64,000 bases of DNA from Cyanobium sp. AMD-g (GTDB lineage: Bacteria; Cyanobacteriota; Cyanobacteriia; PCC-6307; Cyanobiaceae): the NCBI RefSeq assembly GCF_024346395.1, contig NZ_JAGQCW010000002.1, forward strand, positions 558,001 through 622,000. Direction: 5' to 3'. Position numbers and translations under genes: made by a program. Shown here one piece after another: positions 54,611 to 63,484 of the stretch (within the stretch, counting starts at the first letter, position 1; each line of letters starts with the position of its first letter). The notes below the pieces were generated by a model, which saw nothing but the letters and a program-made list of their open reading frames with translations, had not been told where the DNA came from and did no database searches.

Positions 54611-55136
54611 GGCTGGCTGATCTGGCGAGATAGTCGTCCTGGAGGATGTACATGCGTTTGACGTCGCGGTACTGGCCTTCGATGAAGAACTCGCCCACCA
54701 GGTGGCCTTCTTCGACAAAGCCGCATTGCTGATAGAGGTGCAGCGCCTTGGCGTTGTCGACGGAAACGGAGAGGTAGATCTTGTGCAGGTTCAGGATCGT
54801 GAACGAGTAGTCGAGGGCTTTGTGGATGCAGAAGCGTGCAAAGCCTTTGCCCTGGTGGGCAGGGGCGACGATGATCTGAAACTCAGCCCGGCGATGAATG
54901 TAATCAATCTCGATCAGTTCCACCAGGCCGATCAGTTCCTTGTCCTTGTTCTCAACGACAAAGCGACGCTCGGCGTTGTCGTGGATGTGGCGCATGTAGA
55001 GCTCTTCCAGTTCGTCGAACGACTCGTAGGGTTCTTCGAACCAGTAGGCCATCACGCTCCTGTTGTTCACCTGGTCGTGAATGAATCGCAGGTCGCCCCG
55101 TTCCAGGGCCCGCAGCACCAGTTCCGCTTTCGCCAC
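54591..55136 (-). CDS. speG: Spermidine/polyamine N-acetyltransferase SpeG (GNAT)
   Basis: A 181-residue GNAT protein strikingly close to enterobacterial Spe[61 protein letters not shown], then the acetyl-CoA loop [50 protein letters not shown]. It acetylates spermidine or spermine to lower polyamine toxicity. The start is set at GTG 55136 by length comparison with E. coli SpeG; upstream in-frame sequence is Pro/Arg-rich and runs into hisC. Codon use is less GC-biased than its neighbours, which hints at acquisition by transfer. Confidence 0.9.
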   Translation of the reverse strand: MAKAELVLRALERGDLRFIHDQVNNRSVMAYWFEEPYESFDELEELYMRHIHDNAERRFVVENKDKELIGLVELIEIDYIHRRAEFQIIVAPAHQGKGFARFCIHKALDYSFTILNLHKIYLSVSVDNAKALHLYQQCGFVEEGHLVGEFFIEGQYRDVKRMYILQDDYLARSASLTSAPG

Positions 55137-55212
55137 CTGATTCCACGTGCAGGTGATCAAACGGTAGGGCTGCGCTGCAGGATGGCTTGCGTAGCGATCC
55201 GACTCCGGCTCC

Positions 55213-56367
55213 GTGAGCAGCCCGACCCCAGGCCAGAGCCCGGCCGTTTCCCCAGGCCCCCTGGCCCGCCCCGAGGTGGAAACCCTCACGGCCTACAGCG
55301 CCCCCCTGGAGGGTCGCCGGGGCCTGCTGCGGCTCGACTTCAACGAGAACACCATCGGGCCCAGCCCCCTGGTGGTGGAGGCGATCCGCGCCATCCCGGC
55401 CGATCACTACGCCATCTATCCCGAGTACGACGGCCTGCGGGAGGCGGTGGTGGCCTCGCTCGGGGGCCGGGGCCTCACGCCGGCCCACACCGGCCTGTTC
55501 AACGGCGTGGATGGAGCCATCCATGCCATCTTTCACGCCTTCGGCGCCCCTGGTGAGCGCCTGCTCACCACCAGCCCCACCTTCGGCTACTACACGCCCT
55601 GCGCCCGCATGCAGGGCATGGCGATCGAGGCGATCCCCTACCGCCTGCCCGCGTTCGACTTCCCCTTCGAGGAGATCCGCTCGGCCCTCGCACCGGCTGG
55701 ATCGGCGGCGGCCCCGAGGATCCTGCTGCTCTGCAACCCCAACAACCCCACCGGCACCCGGCTGGCGCCCGAGCGGATCCTGGAGCTGGCGGCGGCGGCG
55801 CCGGACACCGTGGTGGTGGTCGATGAGCTCTACGAGGCCTTCACCGGTGACAGCGTGCTGCCGCCGCTGCTGGCGGGCGGGGCGGCCGCCGACCCCTTCG
55901 CCGCAGTCCCCAACCTGCTGGTGCTGCGCTCCCTGGCCAAGACGGCCGGCCTGGCGGGCCTGCGCATCGGCTTCGCCATCGGCGCGCCGGCGCTGGTGGA
56001 GCGGGTGGGCCGGGTCTGCGGCCCGTACGACATCAACAGCTTCGCGGTGACGGCGGCCCTGGCCGCCCTGGCCGACCAGGCCTATGTGGATGCCTATGTG
56101 GCCGAGGTGCTGCGGGCCCGCGACTGGCTCCTGGGCCAGCTGCAGCAGGCGGGGGTGCGCCACCACGCCGCCGGCGGCAACTACCTGCTGCTCTGGCCCC
56201 GTCGCCCCGCCGCCGATGTGGAGGCCGACCTGCGCCAGGCGGGCATCCTCGTGCGCTCGATGGCTGGCAAGCCGCTGATCGACGGCTCCCTGCGGGTCAG
56301 CCTCGGCAGCTGCGAGCAGATGGGCCGCTTCTGGCAGGCCTACCGCCGCATCGAGGGGCTGGGGTGA
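55213..56367 (+). CDS. hisC: HisC-like pyridoxal-phosphate aminotransferase
   Basis: A 384-residue fold-type I aminotransferase. LRLDFNENTIGPSP near residue 38, YPEYDGLREAV, LLLCNPNNPTGTRL, VDELYEAF and the PLP lysine in SLAKTAGLAGLRIGFAIG (about residue 243) are as in histidinol-phosphate aminotransferases. The usual role is the seventh step of histidine synthesis; related enzymes act on other amino acids, so the substrate is probable rather than certain. It starts with GTG, divergent from speG. Its stop lies 4 bp from the convergent MBL-fold gene. Confidence 0.88.
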   Translation: MSSPTPGQSPAVSPGPLARPEVETLTAYSAPLEGRRGLLRLDFNENTIGPSPLVVEAIRAIPADHYAIYPEYDGLREAVVASLGGRGLTPAHTGLFNGVDGAIHAIFHAFGAPGERLLTTSPTFGYYTPCARMQGMAIEAIPYRLPAFDFPFEEIRSALAPAGSAAAPRILLLCNPNNPTGTRLAPERILELAAAAPDTVVVVDELYEAFTGDSVLPPLLAGGAAADPFAAVPNLLVLRSLAKTAGLAGLRIGFAIGAPALVERVGRVCGPYDINSFAVTAALAALADQAYVDAYVAEVLRARDWLLGQLQQAGVRHHAAGGNYLLLWPRRPAADVEADLRQAGILVRSMAGKPLIDGSLRVSLGSCEQMGRFWQAYRRIEGLG

Positions 56368-56371
56368 GGGC

Positions 56372-57124
56372 TCAGCGCAACACCTCGACAATCATCCCGT
56401 CCCCCAGGGGCGGCACCAGGCTGATCGAGCGGCCACTGCGCCGCACCGTGGCGCCCGCCATCGCCTTGAGGAACGGCTCCACCGACCCCTGATCACAGCC
56501 GGCTGGGGGTTTGCCGCTGTTGTACTGCACCGGAATCACCCGACGGGCCTGCAGTTCCCGCGCCACTTCGGCCGCTTCCTGGCCCGTGTAGACCTTGCCG
56601 CCGCCGCCCACGCCGATGATCAGCACGTCGGGGCGGCCCAGCAGCACGCGATCGGCGGGGCTGAGGCTGCCGGCGGTGCCGCCGAGGTGGGCGATGTCGA
56701 GGCCGCCCTGGCGCCAGCGCCAGAGGGTGGCATTGCCGAAGCGGCGGCCCCCCACCCGGTCGTGGGGGGCGGCGATGCCTTCGATCTGCAGCCCGGCCAG
56801 CCGGTAGGAGCCCGGCTTGACCAGGAACTTGCCGCTTGCCACCTGGGCGCCCTCATCCTTCAGCAGGCTGCTGGCCAGAATCACATCGGCGCTGACCCGC
56901 GGCTCGCTCAGGCCGGCGGCGCAACCCACGGCCTTGAAGGGGTTGAGCAGCACCCTGGCACCGCCGCCCTGGATCATCAGGGCGCTGTGGCCCAGGCTGC
57001 TGATCGTGACACCGCCACCCTTCTGGGCCGTCGCCGGCAGCGGCAGGGTGAGTCCGGCCGCCAGGGCCAGACCCACCCCCAGGCGCAGGCCAGTGGTGGT
57101 GATCCTGCGGGTGGGGTGAACCAT
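56372..57124 (-). CDS. Exported MBL-fold protein lacking the HxHxDH motif
   Basis: A 250-residue protein with a signal peptide (LGVGLALAAGLTLPLPATAQ) and the UlaG-like metallo-beta-lactamase fold: ISSLGHSALMIQGGGARVLL, a middle strand SADVILASSLLKDEG where active members have the HxHxDH metal site, then IAAPHDRVGGRRFGN, DIAHLGG, DVLIIGVGGGGKV and RRVIPVQYNSG. First-site ligands are missing although later His residues (H in APHD and IAHLGG) remain. It may bind a single metal or act without hydrolysis. Lies 43 bp downstream of trpG. Confidence 0.78.
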   Translation of the reverse strand: MVHPTRRITTTGLRLGVGLALAAGLTLPLPATAQKGGGVTISSLGHSALMIQGGGARVLLNPFKAVGCAAGLSEPRVSADVILASSLLKDEGAQVASGKFLVKPGSYRLAGLQIEGIAAPHDRVGGRRFGNATLWRWRQGGLDIAHLGGTAGSLSPADRVLLGRPDVLIIGVGGGGKVYTGQEAAEVARELQARRVIPVQYNSGKPPAGCDQGSVEPFLKAMAGATVRRSGRSISLVPPLGDGMIVEVLR

Positions 57125-57167
57125 GGAGTCGTGTCTGGCCCCACCGGGCCCGTCATGTGGCGCGAAA

Positions 57168-57764
57168 CTAGCAGTGGGAGGCCTGGCGCAGGAAATTGGC
57201 CAGCAGTTGGTGGCCGGCCTGGGTGAGCACGCTCTCCGGGTGGAACTGCACCCCCTGCAGATGGCGATGCTGCCGGTGCTGCAACCCCATGATCGTGCCG
57301 TCCTCCAGCCAGGCGGTGATCTCCAGGCAGTCGGGCAGGCTGTCGCGCTCGGCGATCAGGCTGTGATACCGGGTGGCGGTGAGGGGTTCGGGCAGGCCTT
57401 CGAACACCCCGGCGCCCCGGTGGTGCACCGGTGAGGTCTTGCCGTGCATCAGCTCGCGGGCCCGCACCACCCGCCCGCCGAACACCTGGGCCAGGCACTG
57501 GTGGCCCAGGCACACCCCCAGCACCGGCACGGTGGGGCCCAGGTCCCGCAGCACCTCCTGACACACCCCGGCCTGGTCCGGATCGCCGGGGCCGGGAGAA
57601 ATCAGGATCGCGGCCGGTGCCAGCGCCCGGATCTGCTCCAGGTTGAGGGCGTCATTGCGTTCCACCCGCACCTCGGCGGCCAGGGGGTGGTCGGCGGCCA
57701 GTTCACCCAGGTACTGCACCAGGTTGAAGGTGAAGCTGTCGTAGTTGTCGAGAACCAGAAGCAT
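57168..57764 (-). CDS. trpG: Anthranilate/aminodeoxychorismate synthase glutamine amidotransferase
   Basis: A 198-residue class I glutamine amidotransferase that passes ammonia to chorismate for tryptophan and possibly folate. [32 protein letters not shown], the catalytic Cys in [16 protein letters not shown] (about residue 85), RYHSLI and [11 protein letters not shown] (His and Glu of the triad) are all present. The synthase large subunit is not in this window. It starts 9 bp before (downstream of) the dgkA stop, so the two are co-transcribed. Confidence 0.93.
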   Translation of the reverse strand: MLLVLDNYDSFTFNLVQYLGELAADHPLAAEVRVERNDALNLEQIRALAPAAILISPGPGDPDQAGVCQEVLRDLGPTVPVLGVCLGHQCLAQVFGGRVVRARELMHGKTSPVHHRGAGVFEGLPEPLTATRYHSLIAERDSLPDCLEITAWLEDGTIMGLQHRQHRHLQGVQFHPESVLTQAGHQLLANFLRQASHC

Positions 57765-57773
57765 GGGGATGGT

Positions 57774-58241
57774 CTAGACGCCGAGGCGGATCATCAATGG
57801 GGGCACCAGCAGCAGCAGGGCGATCAGCAGGGAGGAGAGGGCGGCGACCAGCACGGCGGCGGCGGCGCAGTCCTTGGCGATGCGGGCCAGGGGGTGGAAC
57901 TGGCGCCCGATGGCCAGATCCACCACCGCTTCGGTGGCGGTGTTGAGCAGCTCCAGCACCAGCACCGCCGCCACCGTCAGCACCAGCACGGCGAGGCGAT
58001 CGGCGGCCAGCCGCAGCCACAGCCCCATGCCGAACACCAACAGGCCGGTGAAGACATGGATGCGGAAGTTGCGCTGGCTGGCGAAGCCGTAGGCCAGGCC
58101 CTGGGCGGCATAGCGGAAGCTCGCCGGCAGGTCGCCGGCCACTTTCCACGCCCCCACCCGCAGACGCCTGCCGCGCCGATGCACGTCAGTGGTCACGTCC
58201 CGCAGGGCCGGCGGTTGTTCCTCGGGAACGAGCATCGGCAT
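57774..58241 (-). CDS. dgkA: Diacylglycerol kinase family membrane protein (DgkA type)
   Basis: A 155-residue small membrane kinase: an N-terminal soluble stretch, FRYAAQGLAYGFASQRNFRI, three helices (FTGLLVFGMGLWLRLAADRL, LAVLVLTVAAVLVLELLNTA, ALSSLLIALLLLVPPLMI) and the active-site pattern ELLNTATEAVVD. Keeps the Glu and Asn of DgkA. Phosphorylates diacylglycerol or undecaprenol. It is part of the run prfB-DUF3285-ybeY-dgkA-trpG on the minus strand. Confidence 0.9.
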   Translation of the reverse strand: MPMLVPEEQPPALRDVTTDVHRRGRRLRVGAWKVAGDLPASFRYAAQGLAYGFASQRNFRIHVFTGLLVFGMGLWLRLAADRLAVLVLTVAAVLVLELLNTATEAVVDLAIGRQFHPLARIAKDCAAAAVLVAALSSLLIALLLLVPPLMIRLGV

Positions 58242-58303
58242 CGCACCGCCGTTGGAGGGACAAGCGGCACACTACCGCCGATGGACGCGGCGAACAGCCT
58301 CTG

Positions 58304-58858
58304 TCAGGACGGCGACGCCAGCAGCAGGGCCGTCTGCCGCGCCAGCATGGCGGCCAGGCTGTCCTCATCGGGGTGATCCCAGCCCAGCAGGTGCAGGAGG
58401 CCGTGGCTGGCCAGGAACAGCAGCTCTTCCGCCAGGCTGTGGCCGGCGTCGTGGGCCTGCCGCTGGGCCGTCTCCAGGGAAATCACGATGTCGCCCAGCT
58501 CCAGCCAGTCCGGCTCCGCCCCCGCCGGAGCCGGCGGTGCCTCCTCCTGGGCGGCAAAGGCCAGCACGTCGGTGGGGCCGCTGTGCTGACGCCAGGCCTG
58601 GTTGAGCTCCGCGATCGTGGCGTCGCCAGTCAGCTGCAGCCCCAGGCTGTAACCGGGTGCGCGCAGCTGGGCCGGCAGTTCCGGCCCCAGCTGGGCAAGC
58701 CAGGCGCTGAGGTGGCTGCCCCAGAGGGTTTCGGCCAGGTCGGGATCCACCAGGGCGCTGCCGGCGGTGGCGTCGCTGCCGGGCCCGGGCTCCAGGCTGA
58801 AGGCCAGATCGATCTCCGGCGCCGGTCCCGCCGCTGGGGCGGCCATCGACGCGCTCAT
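58304..58858 (-). CDS. ybeY: Endoribonuclease YbeY
   Basis: A 184-residue rRNA-maturation enzyme. The zinc site is HGLLHLLGWDHPDE (HGxLHLxGxDH, about residue 150), preceded by LELGDIVISLETAQRQA and LAEELLFLASHG. TDVLAF completes the family core. The start ATG at 58858 overlaps the DUF3285 stop (ATGA). The N-terminal 40 residues are Ala/Pro-rich and variable, so a downstream start at 58846 is possible. Confidence 0.92.
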   Translation of the reverse strand: MSASMAAPAAGPAPEIDLAFSLEPGPGSDATAGSALVDPDLAETLWGSHLSAWLAQLGPELPAQLRAPGYSLGLQLTGDATIAELNQAWRQHSGPTDVLAFAAQEEAPPAPAGAEPDWLELGDIVISLETAQRQAHDAGHSLAEELLFLASHGLLHLLGWDHPDEDSLAAMLARQTALLLASPS

Positions 58859-59031
58859 CCGGGCAGGCTGGGACGCCCCAGCCAGGCGATCAGCAGCAGA
58901 AATCCGCTCAGACCCAGGGCGGTGAGGCCGAAGTGGAGCAGGCTCTGACGCCCCTTGCGCACCATGTTGCGCATGGCGAGCTTCACGAAGCTGGGGTTCT
59001 CCTGGCCTGGGGTCGTGGCGGGATCGGACAT
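58855..59031 (-). CDS. DUF3285 small membrane protein, 58 aa
   Basis: Read directly from the minus strand: MSDPATTPGQENPSFVKLAM, then RNMVRKGRQSLLHFGLTALG and a single hydrophobic helix ending WLGRPSLPG. ENPSFVKLAMRNMVRKG is the signature of the cyanobacterial DUF3285 family. Function unknown. It sits between prfB and ybeY, 23 bp after prfB, and overlaps ybeY by 4 bp. Confidence 0.85.
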   Translation of the reverse strand: MSDPATTPGQENPSFVKLAMRNMVRKGRQSLLHFGLTALGLSGFLLLIAWLGRPSLPG

Positions 59032-59054
59032 GGGACGTCGCTGGCTCAGGGGGA

Positions 59055-60180
59055 TCAGGCGGCCGCGTCGGCGGCGATCTCCACACCCTGGCGCAGCAGG
59101 GACTGGATGAAGGGATCCAGATCCCCGTCCATCACCCCCTGCACGTCGGTCGTCTCCTGGGCCGTGCGCAGATCCTTCACCATCTGGTAAGGGTGGAAAA
59201 CATAGTTGCGGATCTGGTTGCCCCAGGCCGCCTCGACGATGTCGCCGCGGATGTCGGCGATCTCGGCCGCCCGCTGCTCCTGGGCGATCACCAGCAGCTT
59301 GGCCATCAGCAGGGCCATGGCCTTCTCCTTGTTCTGGAGCTGGGAGCGCTCCTGGGTGCAGCGCACCGCCAGGCCGGTGGGGATGTGCAGGATGCGCACA
59401 GCCGTCTCCACCTTGTTGACGTTCTGTCCGCCGGCGCCACCGGAGCGGGAGGTGGTGACCTCCAGGTCCTTCTCGGGGATGTCGAGCTTGACGTCTTCAT
59501 CGAGCTTGGGCATCACCTCGACACCGGCGAAGCTCGTCTGGCGCTTGTCGTTGGCATTGAAGGGTGAGATCCGCACCAGGCGGTGGGTGCCCTTTTCGTT
59601 GCGCAGGTAGCCGTAGGCATAGCGGCCGTCGATCTCGATCGTGCAGCTCTTGATGCCCGCCTCCTCCCCTTCGGAGAGCTCGTCCACGGTCACCTTCATG
59701 CCGTGGTCCTCGGCCCAGCGGGTGTACATCCGCATCAGCATCAGGGCCCAGTCCTGGGCGTCGGTACCGCCGGCACCGGCATTGATGGAGATCACGGCGC
59801 CCTCCTTGTCGTAGGGGCCGTTGAGCAGGCGCTCCAGCTCCCAGCGGTCGAGGTCGGCGCGCAGCGTCTGCAGCGAGGTGTTCGACTCGGCCAGCAAGTC
59901 TTCGTCGGGTTCCAGGTCGTAGAGCTCGAGCGTGGCCTGGCCGTCGTTCACGATCTCCCGCCATGCCGAGAGCTGCTCCAGCTGGGCCTTGACGTCATCC
60001 AGCTGACGCATCTTCTTCTGCGCCGTGGCCTGGTCGTCCCAGAAGTCGGGCTGGGAGGCCAGCTGCTCCAGGTCCCGCTGGCGCGCTTTCAGGGCCGGTA
60101 CGTCAAAGACAGTCCTGGGCATGGCCCAGGCGGTCGGTGAGCTCGGAGAGGTCGCGCTTGAAATCGGTGAGATCCAGCAA
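59055..60180 (-). CDS. prfB: Peptide chain release factor 2 (programmed +1 frameshift)
   Basis: RF2 recognises UGA and UAA. The 25-codon first frame starts at TTG 60180 ([20 protein letters not shown]...) and stops at TGA 60105-60103. The second frame continues from GAC at 60104 ([20 protein letters not shown]) to the stop at 59055, giving 374 residues after a +1 shift that skips one T. Landmarks: [15 protein letters not shown], the SPF anticodon-like tripeptide in [10 protein letters not shown] and the GGQ loop in [13 protein letters not shown]. Family length and the fused reading match E. coli RF2. An ATG at 60122 in the second frame could give a shortened protein but would lack the first helix. 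Confidence 0.94.
60102..60108 (-). promoter_or_regulatory. prfB autoregulatory frameshift site CTT TGA C
   Basis: Codon 25 CTT is followed by in-frame TGA and C, the classical slippery site. An SD-like CAGGA lies a few bases upstream in the mRNA. When RF2 is scarce, the ribosome slips +1 and makes more RF2. Confidence 0.93.
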
Positions 60181-60212
60181 GGGGAGGCGAATCCGTCGAT
60201 GGCTCGACCCTA

Positions 60213-61223
60213 TCAGCGCCCCGCCTGCAGCGGCCCCGGGCGCTGCGGGGACCGGGGCAGCCGGATCAGGGCGTCCGAGAGCAGCAGCAGCCGACTGGCG
60301 ATCAGCAGCTGGGTCCGGGCGTCCTGGGGCGGTGGATCCGTTCCCGGCAGCGCCGCGCTCAGCTGGTCCCGGCAGCGGCGCAGGTCCGCCGCCGCGTCAG
60401 GGGCGTCCCGTCCCTGGATCAGCGCCTCGATCCGCGTCCTGCCGGCCCCCATCAGGCGCGGGATCAGCCCAGGCGGTACCCAGGCCACGGGGGCCTCCTC
60501 CTGGTGCAGCAGGCAGAGATCCCGCGCTGCGCTCATCACCGTGCTGCCGTGCTGCAGCTGCTGCTGGGCCCGCAGCACCGCCTCGTCCGGCTGGCCGTGG
60601 ATCAGCGTCCGTTCCGCCGCCAGCTGGGGCAGCTGGCGGCGCAGGGCATTGCGGTGTTCCCGCAGGGACGCGAAGCGTTGTTCCGGTTCGGGAATGCCTG
60701 GCAGGCGCTCCAGGACGTGGGCCAGCTCGAGCAGCCAGCCGTCACAGGAGGCCTGCCAGGCGCTGGAGGACCGCTGGCTGACGATCTGCCGCGACACCAC
60801 CACCCCCAGGATCACGCCGAGGATCGTCATCACCATTCGCCAGAACACGTAGTGCCACCAGGCGTCGCCGTGGTTCATCAGGCTCCCCGCCACCATGTGG
60901 CCCCCCACCACGAAGCCGCTGGTCAGGCCGGCGGCGAACCCGAACAACCGCACCAGGGTCAGTCCCACGAACACGCCGAGGGCGCTGGACAGGCCGCCCA
61001 GGATCCCCGCGCTGATGACCACGGCGAGCAGTCCCAGCAGGGTGCCGATGATCCTCTCCCGCCCGGCCAGCACGCCGCCGCCGAGGTCGGTCTCGAGAAT
61101 GATCAGCACCCCCAGGGCCAGGAACAGCCCCTCCGGCAGCGCCAGATGGTTGCAGGCGGCCACCACCAGCGCCAGCACCGTCCCGTTGCGCACGATCACG
61201 GCCGATCGTCCCGGATCTGTCAT
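60213..61223 (-). CDS. FUSC-type membrane protein (second of pair)
   Basis: A 336-residue protein with an N-terminal set of about six helices (FLALGVLIILETDLGGGVLA, IIGTLLGLLAVVISAGILGG, HYVFWRMVMTILGVILGVVV) and a long C-terminal soluble helical domain. The layout fits the aromatic acid/fusaric acid resistance (FUSC) superfamily. It overlaps the preceding homologue by 4 bp, so the two half-size proteins may form one transporter. Substrate unknown. Confidence 0.75.
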   Translation of the reverse strand: MTDPGRSAVIVRNGTVLALVVAACNHLALPEGLFLALGVLIILETDLGGGVLAGRERIIGTLLGLLAVVISAGILGGLSSALGVFVGLTLVRLFGFAAGLTSGFVVGGHMVAGSLMNHGDAWWHYVFWRMVMTILGVILGVVVSRQIVSQRSSSAWQASCDGWLLELAHVLERLPGIPEPEQRFASLREHRNALRRQLPQLAAERTLIHGQPDEAVLRAQQQLQHGSTVMSAARDLCLLHQEEAPVAWVPPGLIPRLMGAGRTRIEALIQGRDAPDAAADLRRCRDQLSAALPGTDPPPQDARTQLLIASRLLLLSDALIRLPRSPQRPGPLQAGR

Positions 61224-62014
61224 GGCGCTGCCGCCTGGCTTCGCAACCGGAGCAGGGCCTCATGGCAGGCGTCGGCGTCGATGGAGCGCAGCACGGCCGG
61301 CGCCCGCACCATGGCGACCGCGTGGCGCAGCGCCTGCTCAAGCGCCTCGTGCCGCTGCTGCATGGCTTCATTCGCCAGTCGCTGGCCTTGGGGGCTTCGC
61401 AGCACGGTGCTGCGCACCCCGCAGTGGTTGGCGTAGGCGCTGATCAGCTCCTCCGCCCCGTCGTGGGACGTTCCAGCCAGCAGGGCATCGATCCGGCCCA
61501 GCAGAACGCGCTCACTGTCCTCCAGTCGTTCCAGCGGTGAGCGGAACCAGAACAGGCGTTCGACGGCCATCCCCAGCAGCAGCCCGAGCAGGTGCCAGCC
61601 GGTCCTGTCCACGACGTACCAGCCCCCCATCTGCTCGTGGGCTGGAACCGCCAGAATCAGCACGGTCATGATCACCGCATTCATCAGCGTGGCGGGACTG
61701 AGCCCCAGCCGGCGTCCCAGCCGTTGGATGAGCACGTAGCCGATCCCGATGGCGAGCCAGTTGTGCAGGGCCTGGGTGAGCAGCACCACCACGGCGCCCC
61801 CGAACACCGTGCCCACGATCCGAGCCCACGCCGCCGCCCGCGACGCCTCCGGCGTGGGCAGCAGGCTCCGGGCGGCGCCGTAGACGACATAGAAGCCGTC
61901 GACCGCGTTGACATCCGGTCCTGCCGCCGCGTGGATGCCGGCCGCGAGGAACCCGGCGAACCCCACCTGCAGGGCGTTGCGGATCTGCTGGGGCGAAGGA
62001 GGACGGGTGGGCAT
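61220..62014 (-). CDS. FUSC-type membrane protein (first of pair)
   Basis: A 264-residue protein: ALQVGFAGFLAAGIHAAAGP, WARIVGTVFGGAVVVLLTQA, LMNAVIMTVLILAVPAHEQM, WHLLGLLLGMAVERLFWFRS, then a soluble helical domain. Same superfamily as the following gene and translated with it. It is divergent from the glutaredoxin gene with about 150 bp between starts. Confidence 0.75.
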   Translation of the reverse strand: MPTRPPSPQQIRNALQVGFAGFLAAGIHAAAGPDVNAVDGFYVVYGAARSLLPTPEASRAAAWARIVGTVFGGAVVVLLTQALHNWLAIGIGYVLIQRLGRRLGLSPATLMNAVIMTVLILAVPAHEQMGGWYVVDRTGWHLLGLLLGMAVERLFWFRSPLERLEDSERVLLGRIDALLAGTSHDGAEELISAYANHCGVRSTVLRSPQGQRLANEAMQQRHEALEQALRHAVAMVRAPAVLRSIDADACHEALLRLRSQAAAP

Positions 62015-62162
62015 CGAGCCGGCGGACCACGCCCAGCCGGGGTATCAGGCCCCAGGATGCCGGGCCTGGGTCGATCGGCATGGGCAACGGCCAGCGGACC
62101 TTGTGCCACGAATGGATCCGGTGGGGCGTGGACGGTCCCCTTAAGCTGCGCGGCATCGCCTC

Positions 62163-62498
62163 ATGAGAGACCGGATGGAGATCCCAGGAGTCCCCCCAGA
62201 GCTGGTCGGGCAGGACACCCTGGAGGTGAAGCCACCCGCGAAGGTGGAGATCTACACCTACCGTTTTTCGTCGGATTGCATCCGGGCCAAGGGTCTGCTG
62301 GACAGGCTCAGCGTCACCTACAACGAATTCATCATCGACGACGATGAAATCAACAAGGAAGTGATGATGAAGCGCTCGGGAGGTCGCACCAGCGTTCCCC
62401 AGATCTTCATCGACGGCATCGCCATCGGTGGCTACGCCGAGCTGCAGAAACTGAACGCTGGCGGTGAGCTGGCCGGCCTGCTGCGTCTGGTCGCGTGA
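62163..62498 (+). CDS. Glutaredoxin-fold protein with active site SSDC
   Basis: A 111-residue Grx-fold protein. KVEIYTYRF starts the first strand, and the helix after the active site is [11 protein letters not shown], typical of cyanobacterial Grx. Residues 36-39 read S-S-D-C where relatives have C-P-[FY]-C: the N-terminal nucleophilic Cys and the Pro are gone. The cis-Pro loop ([10 protein letters not shown]) and GG motif (IGGYAEL) that bind glutathione are kept. It overlaps gshB by 4 bp (GTGA), so a glutathione-linked role is likely even without classical activity. ATG at 62175 is an alternative start. Confidence 0.85.
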   Translation: MRDRMEIPGVPPELVGQDTLEVKPPAKVEIYTYRFSSDCIRAKGLLDRLSVTYNEFIIDDDEINKEVMMKRSGGRTSVPQIFIDGIAIGGYAELQKLNAGGELAGLLRLVA

Positions 62499-63484
62499 GC
62501 GGGAATCGGGAAGCCCAGCTGTTCGTGGTCGATCCGATCACGCGCCTGCGGCCAGCCAAGGATTCCAGTGTGGCCCTGATGCAGGCGGCGCAGCGGGCCG
62601 GTCTGGCGGTGTGGGCCTGCACCCAGGCGGATCTCTCCACCGCTGCGGCGGCCGATGGCGCCCATCGCCCCCGGGCCTGGGCCCAGCCGCTGCACCTGGC
62701 TGAGATGGCTGCCACGCCCGAGGGCTGGACCGTGCCGGACCCCTGGGTCGAGGCCGGTGAGCCCCGCGAGATGCCCCTGGATCACTTCCGCTGGATCTGG
62801 ATGCGCAAGGATCCGCCCGTCGATGAGGCCTACCTTTACGCCACCCAGCTGCTGGAGATGGCCGAAGCGGTCGGGGTGCGCGTTCTGAACCGGCCGGCGG
62901 CCCTGCGGGCCTGGAACGAGAAGCTGGGTGCCCTGCGCTTCAGCCATCTGATGGCGCCCTCGATGGTGAGCGCCCGGGTGGAGCAGTTGGCTGCCTTCGC
63001 CGCAGGCCACGAGGAGGTGGTGCTCAAGCCCCTGGCGGGGCGGGCCGGCCAGGGGGTGGTGCGGGTCACGGCGGCTGCCCCCGGACTGAAGGCCTTGCTG
63101 GAGCTGGTCACCCTGCAGGAAACGTTGCCCGTGATGGTCCAGGCCTTTCTGCCCGGGGTCAGCGCCGGCGACAAGCGGATCCTGCTGGTGGATGGGGAGC
63201 CCCTGGGGGCCGTGAACCGGCTGCCCAAGGCGGGGGAGTTCCGCAGCAACCTGGCCCTGGGTGGAGCCCCCTTTGCGGCCGAACTGAGCGACACCGAGCA
63301 GGGCATCTGCGCCGAACTGGCGCCGGTGCTGCGGGCGGAGGGGCTGTTCTTCGTCGGCATCGACGTGATCGACGGCCGGCTCAGTGAGATCAACGTCACC
63401 AGCCCCACTGGCGTGCGGGAAGTGGAGTGGCTGGGGCGCCGTCCCCTCGCCGATCAGGTCATCGAGCGCCTGCTGGTCAGCTGA
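62495..63484 (+). CDS. gshB: Glutathione synthetase
   Basis: A 329-residue ATP-grasp ligase that adds glycine to gamma-glutamylcysteine. N-terminal [65 protein letters not shown] (ATP site), [18 protein letters not shown], and the terminal metal site [20 protein letters not shown] are all in order. Starts with GTG overlapping the Grx-like gene. Its 3' end overlaps menF by 8 bp. Confidence 0.95.
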   Translation: MSGNREAQLFVVDPITRLRPAKDSSVALMQAAQRAGLAVWACTQADLSTAAAADGAHRPRAWAQPLHLAEMAATPEGWTVPDPWVEAGEPREMPLDHFRWIWMRKDPPVDEAYLYATQLLEMAEAVGVRVLNRPAALRAWNEKLGALRFSHLMAPSMVSARVEQLAAFAAGHEEVVLKPLAGRAGQGVVRVTAAAPGLKALLELVTLQETLPVMVQAFLPGVSAGDKRILLVDGEPLGAVNRLPKAGEFRSNLALGGAPFAAELSDTEQGICAELAPVLRAEGLFFVGIDVIDGRLSEINVTSPTGVREVEWLGRRPLADQVIERLLVS

